Positions 1 to 4,488 of a DNA stretch of 5,310 nucleotides are shown here, piece by piece. The stretch is from the NCBI GenBank assembly GCA_026122915.1, contig JAGIXO010000110.1:1-5310 (forward strand), written 5' to 3'. The position numbers and the translations under genes were made by a program. Every line of letters begins with the position of its first letter. Positions within the stretch are counted from its first letter, which is position 1. The DNA is from Candidatus Electronema nielsenii (GTDB taxonomy: Bacteria; Desulfobacterota; Desulfobulbia; Desulfobulbales; Desulfobulbaceae). Below the pieces are notes generated by a model that was given only the letters and a program-made list of their open reading frames with translations, had not been told where the DNA came from and did not search any database.

Positions 1-787
1 CCATCACTTTGGCCGTTGAAACAAGGTTCATGATCGTCTGCTTGACTTGGGCGAGCGAGACCACCTGCACATCCGGCAGCTTGTAGAGTTTCTCCTCCAG
101 CAGGGCGATATTGGCATCCTTCTTTACTTTGATGCCAAGGCCAGTCAGCTCGCCGGGTTTGTCAAATATCTTCTGTACCGCCTTGAAGGGAATAAAGATA
201 GTGCCGTCATCTTGGGTGCCAGTACGTTTGAGAATCCCCACCACTTTGAGTTCGACATTCTTTTCTGGAATGAGGAGGATGTCGCCGATCTCGCGCTGCT
301 CCAGCTCGGCAGCTTCATAGCCCAGCACTGCTTCATACGCTGCCGCATCCTTGAACCAGCCACCTTGCTTGAATTCTAAATAGGTCTTCATCTGCGGATA
401 GGTGGCTGGGTCAACACCAAGATAGGCTGCCATGCCGCCGCTCTCGCCTTTATTGGGATCAAAGATGGCCTGCATCAGCATCGGGGTCATCTTCTCAACT
501 TCGGCATTAGTAGCAACCTCTTGCACAATACTTTCCTTCATGTAGCGCAGGCTGGTGCCGCCTTTCAACATCAAGGTGGCTGCTTCATAAGGACAACCCT
601 TGGCCGTCACCACAATCTGAAATCCCATGTTGTCAATGTCGCGGTTGAGTGAAGCCTCATATCCCTTGTTGAAACCCATTAAGCTGGCAAGTACCCAAGC
701 GGAAAGACCAACACCAATGATAGTTAAAGAACTTCTGACTTTCTTCCGCAGGAGGTTCTTGTAGCAGACTTTATAGATGGTGAGCAT
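1..787 (-). CDS. ABC transporter permease, MacB/FtsX type (N-terminal 262 residues, runs off left edge)
   Basis: I translated this from the reverse strand; the frame stays open to base 1, so the C-terminal part is missing. The protein begins MLTIYKVCYKNLLRKKVRSS, the basic cytoplasmic start typical of MacB/LolC/FtsX-type permeases. One hydrophobic segment follows at about residues 21-40 (LTIIGVGLSAWVLASLMGF), then a long predicted periplasmic region from about 45 to beyond 255 that fits the MacB_PCD domain. Visible landmarks are IVVTAKGCPYEAATLMLKGG at 58-77, GVDPATYP near 124-131 and the beta-rich VVGILKRTGTQDDGTIFIP at 182-200. Family members have four transmembrane helices, the last three after the periplasmic domain, so those would lie outside the window. 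Such permeases work with a separate ATPase and move lipoproteins, peptides or drugs, or transmit force across the envelope. The start lies only 7 bases after the stop of the upstream gene; the ribosome site is weak (AAGTGAG, overlapping that stop), which suggests translational coupling. Superfamily assignment is confident; substrate is unknown. Confidence 0.88.
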   Translation of the reverse strand, partial: MLTIYKVCYKNLLRKKVRSSLTIIGVGLSAWVLASLMGFNKGYEASLNRDIDNMGFQIVVTAKGCPYEAATLMLKGGTSLRYMKESIVQEVATNAEVEKMTPMLMQAIFDPNKGESGGMAAYLGVDPATYPQMKTYLEFKQGGWFKDAAAYEAVLGYEAAELEQREIGDILLIPEKNVELKVVGILKRTGTQDDGTIFIPFKAVQKIFDKPGELTGLGIKVKKDANIALLEEKLYKLPDVQVVSLAQVKQTIMNLVSTAKVM

Positions 788-794
788 AGTCGTC

Positions 795-1442
795 TCACTT
801 GGCCTGAAAAGATTGCAGATGCTTGTTAGCGTACACAAATTCATCCATCAGAATCAGGTTTTTCTTGGTCGCCCGCAGCGATGCTCTAAAGTCTTCTTCC
901 GCTTCCAGCACTGGATTCTTGATCTGATCTACCTTGCCAAGTGGCACGCTCTTACCTGTCTTCACATCATACGGGTAAAAATCAACTAAGCTCAAGCCTT
1001 CAAACTGCTTACCAAAAGCCGGTTCGCGTAGCTGGTTAGCGGCTCTGGAGGTGAGCTTTTGGAAATAGAATGCCTTGATCGTACCTTCCATGTCCAGCAC
1101 GAGAAAAACCTGAATACCGCCGTATTTACCCTTCTGATTTACACCGTGGATATAGCCAATATTCTCTTTGTCTTTGAAAATTTCATAGAGCGTGTAAGGC
1201 ACATCAGCGGTTTCATATAAGCCCTGAAAGGAATCACCAAGACGCTTTTCGATTTCCTTTAACAAAGGCTGGCCACCGAGCTTATCAATAGAAAGGTAAT
1301 TCGTTTTGTAGCTTGTTGATTCCGGGAACAAGCGTACCACATCCTTATCCGGGTCGTTGAGATCACAGCCCACGGCGGCCTGCGCAGTGCCTGCCGGTGA
1401 AAGACAGAGCAGCATCAGCAGCACAATCATCTTCATCAGCAT
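795..1442 (-). CDS. Exported periplasmic protein, weakly FMN-binding-domain-like
   Basis: This encodes 215 residues. Residues 1-22 form a signal peptide: a short basic start, a hydrophobic core IVLLMLLCLSPAG and a likely signal peptidase I site AQA|A at 22/23. Cys26 follows AVG, a poor lipobox, so a lipoprotein is possible but less likely. The mature protein is mixed alpha/beta and has no further membrane segment. Residues about 85-152 (IGYIHGVNQKGKYGGIQVFL, then a D-x-E-G-T-I turn and REPAFGKQFEGLSL) resemble the core of FMN_bind domains of the NosR/NqrC type, where a G-x-I strand pair is followed by 'EP.F..QF.G'. The S-G-A-T flavinylation motif expected near the C terminus is absent; only RASLRATKK (186-194) is there. 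I treat the similarity as tentative. The start at 1442 is supported by AAGGGG 8 bases upstream; an in-frame ATG two codons later is possible. The gene lies 12 bases after the barrel gene and 7 before the permease gene, so it probably serves as a periplasmic partner of the transporter. Confidence 0.8.
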   Translation of the reverse strand: MLMKMIVLLMLLCLSPAGTAQAAVGCDLNDPDKDVVRLFPESTSYKTNYLSIDKLGGQPLLKEIEKRLGDSFQGLYETADVPYTLYEIFKDKENIGYIHGVNQKGKYGGIQVFLVLDMEGTIKAFYFQKLTSRAANQLREPAFGKQFEGLSLVDFYPYDVKTGKSVPLGKVDQIKNPVLEAEEDFRASLRATKKNLILMDEFVYANKHLQSFQAK

Positions 1443-1454
1443 GATACGTTCCCC

Positions 1455-2441
1455 TTACAGCACCTTGCTGTAATAATAGATTTGGAAAATCGCCCGCTGC
1501 TCGTCTTCAAGCTCATCATATTGATACATGGCCCGCAGAGTGATTTCATCAGTGAGCTGATAAGCAGGCCCAGCCGCAAACTCAAAGCCGTCTGCATCGC
1601 CGATCTTGCTGTATTCCGGCTGAAGTTCCAACTTCAAGCGGCCTTCGTCTAAAAGATTAACACCGAAGCGGGCAAACAAGGCATAAGCATCTTCGTCCAT
1701 ACTGGTGCCGCCCATTGCCTCAAAACGGGCCTCGTAATTATCCCAGAAATACGAGAAATCCAGCCCAGCCAAGGACAGTTCCATCGGCTCATCGTGCATG
1801 ACTTCATAGCCCATAGTGTGCAGGGTTTCGCCGTGTGCGAGCGAGAAACCGAGACTGTAATTGTCCTGACTGAGAAAGCCCTTGCTGATTCGCGCGGAGG
1901 CGAGATAATTGCCCTCAAAGCGGAGCGGCATTCCGCTGCCCGTGGTCAGCGAACTGCTGATGTTTCCCCACGCAAAATCACGGCTCACGCCCATACCCCA
2001 GTCGCGATCAAAGCCGAAGCCATCCATTGTCAGCGTTGGCAGCAGCAAGGCATGGGTGTCGAGAACCGAGGAAAGACCCAGCGCGGGTCGATTATGGCCG
2101 AGCCAGATATCTGACCAGCCTGCCTTGTATTTGAAATAGGCGTTGTAGAGCTGCGGCTCAATTTCATCTTCTGCATCAGGATCATAAGCAAGCCTGCCCT
2201 GAAGAGCGATCATGCCGTAGTCGCCGCTGTCACCAGAGAGCCGCTGGATGAAGTCAAAGCCGACCGAGGATTTCTGCATCACGTCTTCCGCGCTTTCAGA
2301 ATGAAAGATGATGTCATCCTCTTTATCTGAATATCCGGCCACGCCTTGGGCTTCAACATAGAGCAAGCGGCTGGAAGCAGAGGCAGCGGATGGAAGCACA
2401 ACACATCCGCAAAGCATGAAAACGACAGTCAGGACACGCAT
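1455..2441 (-). CDS. Predicted outer-membrane beta-barrel protein
   Basis: This encodes 328 residues. A signal peptide covers residues 1-22 (hydrophobic VLTVVFMLCGCVVLPSA, cleavage likely ASA|S). The rest is a run of amphipathic strands alternating aromatic/aliphatic and polar residues, separated by acidic Gly/Asp/Asn turns: GMIALQGRLAYD (76-87), PQLYNAYFKYKAGWSDIWLG (96-115), NYSLGFSLAHG (194-204), AYALFARFGVNL (252-263), RLKLELQPEYSKIG (268-281), TLRAMYQYDE (301-310) and a final AIFQIYYYSKVL. This is the pattern of a porin-like barrel of perhaps 12-16 strands. The last residue is Leu, not the Phe most favoured by the BAM machinery, though aromatic residues occur within the final strand. The segment 112-150 (IWLGHNRPALGLSSVLDT onward) resembles the inward-folded loop region of general porins, but I cannot name a family. 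The start is fixed by AAGGAG 7 bases upstream, 15 bases after the preceding gene. Likely role: the outer-membrane component of the surrounding cluster. Confidence 0.82.
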   Translation of the reverse strand: MRVLTVVFMLCGCVVLPSAASASSRLLYVEAQGVAGYSDKEDDIIFHSESAEDVMQKSSVGFDFIQRLSGDSGDYGMIALQGRLAYDPDAEDEIEPQLYNAYFKYKAGWSDIWLGHNRPALGLSSVLDTHALLLPTLTMDGFGFDRDWGMGVSRDFAWGNISSSLTTGSGMPLRFEGNYLASARISKGFLSQDNYSLGFSLAHGETLHTMGYEVMHDEPMELSLAGLDFSYFWDNYEARFEAMGGTSMDEDAYALFARFGVNLLDEGRLKLELQPEYSKIGDADGFEFAAGPAYQLTDEITLRAMYQYDELEDEQRAIFQIYYYSKVL

Positions 2442-2456
2442 GACATAGCTCCTTAA

Positions 2457-2888
2457 TCAGATATCGAACGTAATGATACCTCGAAAGATTACCTTGTCCT
2501 CTTTGCGGAAGACTAACTTCACTTCCCAGCCGCCCGGCATAACCACATCTACCGGCAGAAGATACGCGCCCTTCTTGTTCAGCTTGAACTCTTTCTCGCC
2601 GGTATCATGATGACTCATTGACGGCATTCCAGAATCACCGGTGATCTTGAGCGAAGTGTTTTGCTTACCGTCTTGATCAACAACTTGAATCTTGAGAATC
2701 GAAACACCAAGCTGCGGCTTCTTGTCAAACTGATAAACAAATGAATACTCCGTGCCGATCTCAATCTTCTTGCCTTCTCCCGGCAGCGGCTCGTAGTTCG
2801 CGTCTTCCGCATGGGCAGGAAGAGCTACGGCGATGAAAAATACGGTCAGAATACAAAGCTGGAGCAGGTGATTGAAACGAATGCGCAT
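2457..2888 (-). CDS. Small secreted YtkA/FixH-like domain protein with Met/His-rich motif
   Basis: This encodes 143 residues. Residues 1-27 form a clear signal peptide (RIRFNH, then LLQLCILTVFFIAVALPAHA, cleavage AHA|ED). The mature domain of about 115 residues is a predicted beta-sandwich. It has the hallmarks I associate with YtkA-like/FixH-like periplasmic domains: an early strand TEYSFVYQF, a middle stretch LKITGDSGMPSMSHHDTGE (80-98) and a closing pair KGAYLLPVDVVMPGGWEVKL (106-125), with the 'G.Y.....v.MpG.W.v.l' signature. Met88, Met91, His93 and His94 form a compact cluster that could bind copper or another soft metal; related domains occur near copper and cytochrome-oxidase assembly genes. 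Metal binding here is inference. It is the first gene of the cluster, with AAGGAG 7 bases before the start and a good promoter about 55-80 bases upstream. Its stop is 15 bases before the barrel gene, whose ribosome site sits in the same local context (GATTAAGGAG). Confidence 0.84.
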   Translation of the reverse strand: MRIRFNHLLQLCILTVFFIAVALPAHAEDANYEPLPGEGKKIEIGTEYSFVYQFDKKPQLGVSILKIQVVDQDGKQNTSLKITGDSGMPSMSHHDTGEKEFKLNKKGAYLLPVDVVMPGGWEVKLVFRKEDKVIFRGIITFDI

Positions 2889-2942
2889 GACGAATCTCCT
2901 TAATCAAGATGGTGTTGTACTGTGATAAACGACTCCACTCAA

Positions 2943-2971
2943 ACCCTACTCTGTGCCAGCAGGCTTGTCAA
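2943..2971 (-). promoter_or_regulatory. Sigma70-like promoter for the four-gene envelope cluster
   Basis: Reading the minus strand, a perfect -35 hexamer TTGACA (2966-2971) is followed after exactly 17 bases by TAGGGT (2943-2948). That -10 box matches TATAAT at three of six positions, including the first two and the last. Transcription would start near 2936, leaving a leader of about 48 bases before the ATG at 2888. The element lies in the 110-base gap after ychF, which has no obvious hairpin/T-tract terminator, so read-through from ychF could also feed the cluster. The weak -10 box suggests modest or activator-assisted expression. Confidence 0.5.
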
Positions 2972-2998
2972 CGAACTCCAGATGTTTTCCCAGCCAGC

Positions 2999-4096
2999 TC
3001 AGACGTTGAAGCGGAACAACATGCAGTCGCCGTCTTTGACGACGTACTCCTTGCCTTCTGAGCGAAGAACTCCTTTGTCGCGGGCAGCTGCTTCAGAGCC
3101 GCAAGCTACATAGTCGTCATACGCAATGACCTCAGCCCGGATGAAGCCTCGTTCAAAGTCGCTGTGAATCTTGCCTGCTGCGCCCGGAGCGGTAGTGCCT
3201 TTGGTGATCGTCCACGCCCGCGTCTCCTTTTCGCCCACGGTGAAATAGGTCATCAGACCGAGCAGTTCATAGCCAGCGCGGATTAAACGATGCAGGCCCG
3301 GCTCTTCCAAGCCCATGTCGGCCAAAAACTCTTGCTGTTCTGCCGCATCAAGGATACTCAATTCCTGCTCAATCGCTCCGGCGATAGTAACAACCGAGGC
3401 ACCTTCTTGCGCGGCAAGTGCTTGCAGACGTTGCACATAATCATTACCCGCAGCGATGTCTTGCTCGCTGACATTCGCCACATATAACACTGGCTTGGTT
3501 GTAAGCAAGCAGAGTTCTCGGAGCAACTCGCGCTGCGGCTCAGTCTCCGGCTTGATGGCACGGGCGGGGAGTCCTTTATCTAAGACTCCGTGCAGCTGCT
3601 CCAGAAAGGCTGCTTCCTCAATAAGTTTCCTGTCCCCGGATTTGGCTTGGCTTTGGGTTTTCTTCAGCCGCTTGCTCACGGTGTCTAAATCAGCCAGCAC
3701 CAATTCCATTGAGATGACTTCTGCATCTCGGATAGGATCAACCGAACCATCAACATGGACAATGTTATCATCCTCAAAGCAGCGGACAACATGCAGTACC
3801 GCATCTACCTGCCTGATATGACCAAGAAACTGATTACCCAATCCTTCACCTTGCGAGGCACCCTTGACCAAGCCCGCGATGTCCACGAATTCCATCTGGG
3901 TTGGCACGGTTTTGCGGGTTTTAGCTAAAGCAGAAAGGATATCTAAGCGCTTATCCGGTACCGGTACTACGCCTACATTGGGTTCGATGGTGCAGAAAGG
4001 GTAGTTTTCCGCTGCAATTGCTGCTGCGGTTAACGCATTGAAAATAGTTGATTTGCCTACGTTAGGTAGGCCGACAATACCGCACTGGAAACCCAT
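2999..4096 (-). CDS. ychF: YchF/OLA1-family P-loop ATPase/GTPase
   Basis: This encodes 365 residues, close to the 363 of E. coli YchF. YchF is a ribosome-associated Obg-related nucleotidase that prefers ATP in characterised members and is linked to oxidative-stress and translation control. Visible motifs: G1 loop GLPNVGKST (9-17); switch region FCTIEPNVGVVPVPD (34-48); G3 DIAGLVKGAS (72-81); and NVSE (208-211) in place of the GTPase NKxD, the known basis of relaxed guanine specificity. A helical hairpin with coiled-coil character lies at about 125-175. A C-terminal TGS domain (about 280-363) contains MTYFTVGEKETRAWT, HSDFERGFIRAEVI and the ending GDCMLFRFNV. I chose the ATG at 4096, not the longer in-frame ATG at 4153, because family proteins begin MGF.CGIVG, GAGG lies 5 bases upstream, and the extra 19 residues look unrelated. 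The gene appears intact and probably single. The next gene downstream on this strand starts 110 bases later. Confidence 0.97.
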   Translation of the reverse strand: MGFQCGIVGLPNVGKSTIFNALTAAAIAAENYPFCTIEPNVGVVPVPDKRLDILSALAKTRKTVPTQMEFVDIAGLVKGASQGEGLGNQFLGHIRQVDAVLHVVRCFEDDNIVHVDGSVDPIRDAEVISMELVLADLDTVSKRLKKTQSQAKSGDRKLIEEAAFLEQLHGVLDKGLPARAIKPETEPQRELLRELCLLTTKPVLYVANVSEQDIAAGNDYVQRLQALAAQEGASVVTIAGAIEQELSILDAAEQQEFLADMGLEEPGLHRLIRAGYELLGLMTYFTVGEKETRAWTITKGTTAPGAAGKIHSDFERGFIRAEVIAYDDYVACGSEAAARDKGVLRSEGKEYVVKDGDCMLFRFNV

Positions 4097-4101
4097 GATT
4101 G

Positions 4102-4105
4102 CCTC
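4102..4105 (-). promoter_or_regulatory. Ribosome binding site that decides the ychF start
   Basis: On the minus strand GAGG lies 5 bases before the ATG at 4096. The alternative start 57 bases further upstream (4153) has no comparable purine-rich site. Together with the conserved MGF N-terminus, this favours the shorter protein. Confidence 0.65.
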
Positions 4106-4138
4106 GTTATAGAATGTTCTGCTGAATGTTTCTGTCAA
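4106..4138 (-). promoter_or_regulatory. Possible ychF promoter (weak)
   Basis: On the minus strand a perfect TTGACA (4133-4138) lies just upstream of ychF. The best downstream -10 options are CATTCT (4111-4116, spacing 16, three of six matches) and TATAAC (4106-4111, better match but spacing 21, too long). Either would give a very short leader. The perfect -35 is what is seen; promoter function is inference, and the real promoter may lie further upstream. Confidence 0.27.
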
Positions 4139-4201
4139 AGATGAATGAACCACTGACCCGGAAATAAAACATACAGGGCGGTTTTACGGAAGAGATTTTT
4201 G

Positions 4202-4225
4202 AGGTCAGGACAAGGTGGCTGACCT
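4202..4225. repeat. Inverted repeat, 7-bp arms
   Basis: AGGTCAG (4202-4208) and CTGACCT (4219-4225) are perfect inverted copies separated by 10 bases. On the minus strand the hairpin is followed by C and five A residues, not a T-tract, so it does not look like an intrinsic terminator for the TPR gene. On the plus strand a T-run precedes it. It could be a protein-binding operator in the ychF upstream region or simply a structured leader. Confidence 0.55.
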
Positions 4226-4330
4226 GCTGCTTTCACGCCTTTGCAAAAGGTACCCTAAGAGAAGTTCGTCTCCTTACCTCTTTTTCTCCTCTATGAGGGA
4301 TTTTTATCACCAGCCTGCTTGACGCGCCCG

Positions 4331-4348
4331 GAGGCATACGTATGCCTC
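4331..4348. repeat. Perfect 18-bp palindrome, copy 1
   Basis: GAGGCATACGTATGCCTC is its own reverse complement. A second exact copy of all 18 bases lies at 4424-4441. The two copies flank a 23-bp tandem repeat. The flanking bases differ between copies, so the shared unit seems to be the palindrome itself. Confidence 0.9.
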
Positions 4349-4353
4349 GGCTG

Positions 4354-4422
4354 GAGGCAACAGGTTGGGACGGAGTGAGGCAACCTGCTGGGACGCTCGG
4401 CACCAACCTGTTGGGACCAAGG
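4354..4422. repeat. Three imperfect 23-bp tandem units
   Basis: Units start at 4354, 4377 and 4400. Each carries a core of the form CAAC-(AG/CT)-G-(T/C)-TGGGAC: AACAGGTTGGGAC at 4359, AACCTGCTGGGAC at 4382 and AACCTGTTGGGAC at 4405, spaced exactly 23 bases. Units 1 and 3 also form an inverted pair, CAACAGGTTGG (4358-4368) against CCAACCTGTTG (4403-4413), and the third core is close to palindromic itself (CCAAC-CT-GTTGG). The array sits between two identical palindromes. Confidence 0.72.
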
Positions 4423-4443
4423 GGAGGCATACGTATGCCTCCC
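4422..4443. repeat. Perfect 22-bp palindrome, copy 2
   Basis: The half-site GGGAGGCATAC (4422-4432) is followed directly by its reverse complement. The inner 18 bases match copy 1 at 4331-4348 exactly. On the minus strand the symmetry places GGGAGG 7 bases before an ATG, mimicking a translation start, but the short frame that follows is made of repeat sequence and is not credible as a gene. Confidence 0.9.
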
Positions 4444-4445
4444 GC

Positions 4446-4464
4446 CGCCGCGTCCGGCGCGGCG
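4446..4464. repeat. GC-only hairpin, 7-bp stem
   Basis: CGCCGCG (4446-4452) and CGCGGCG (4458-4464) pair around a 5-base loop TCCGG. The stem is entirely G/C and would be very stable. It lies 25 bases downstream of the TPR gene stop. It could aid termination or protect the mRNA 3' end, but no T-run follows on the minus strand. Confidence 0.6.
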
Positions 4465-4468
4465 CAGC

Positions 4469-4488
4469 GGGCGAACGATGTTTCGCCC
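4469..4488. repeat. Hairpin repeat of GTAGGGGCGAA...TTCGCCC type, overlapping edge of TPR stop codon
   Basis: GGGCGAA (4469-4475) and TTCGCCC (4482-4488) pair around a 6-base loop. Read on the minus strand the element begins GTAGGGGCGAA, a form I recall as a dispersed palindromic repeat in several bacterial genomes (recollection only). The TAG in that leading edge (4491-4489) is the stop codon of the TPR gene. This suggests the element, if mobile or dispersed, supplies the present end of that reading frame. Confidence 0.6.

Larger units (their letters stand above)
4097..4488. other. Gene-free intergenic stretch rich in symmetric repeats
   Basis: These 392 bases separate the TPR gene from ychF. 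I see no credible gene here. The part next to ychF (about 4097-4200) is AT-richer leader sequence. After it come a hairpin (4202-4225) and a strand-biased purine/pyrimidine run near 4261-4300 (purines on the minus strand). A palindrome/tandem-repeat composite (4331-4443) and two GC-rich hairpins (4446-4488) complete it. I found no tRNA-like fold or CRISPR pattern and no clear hairpin plus T-tract terminator on either strand. Confidence 0.7.

Noticed and set aside
47..379. 110-residue plus-strand open frame, and its overlapping short frames
   Set aside because: It lies fully antisense to the permease gene, whose translation has clear family features; it has no recognisable domain or supporting context.
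1794..2114. 106-residue plus-strand open frame
   Set aside because: Antisense to the beta-barrel gene, which has a signal peptide, a good ribosome site and operon context.
2938..2960. Sigma54-type promoter (TGGCAC at -24)
   Set aside because: The -12 half reads AGGGT where TTGCA/T is expected; the sigma70-like reading with TTGACA fits better.
3456..3821. 121-residue plus-strand open frame
   Set aside because: Antisense shadow of ychF; low-complexity Ser-rich product with no motif.
4097..4153. 19-residue N-terminal extension of YchF
   Set aside because: The family starts at MGF; a GAGG site precedes the inner ATG and the extension has no family similarity.
4285..4309. Plus-strand terminator CCTC-tat-GAGG followed by T5
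   Set aside because: The stem is only 4 bp and there is no plus-strand gene ending nearby.
4233..4430. 65-residue minus-strand open frame with an apparent ribosome site
   Set aside because: The GGGAGG-ATG spacing is a by-product of the palindrome, and most of the frame consists of the palindrome and 23-bp repeats; the product has no domain.
4331..4443. CRISPR array
   Set aside because: The units are contiguous 23-bp tandem repeats without unique spacers, and no cas gene is visible.
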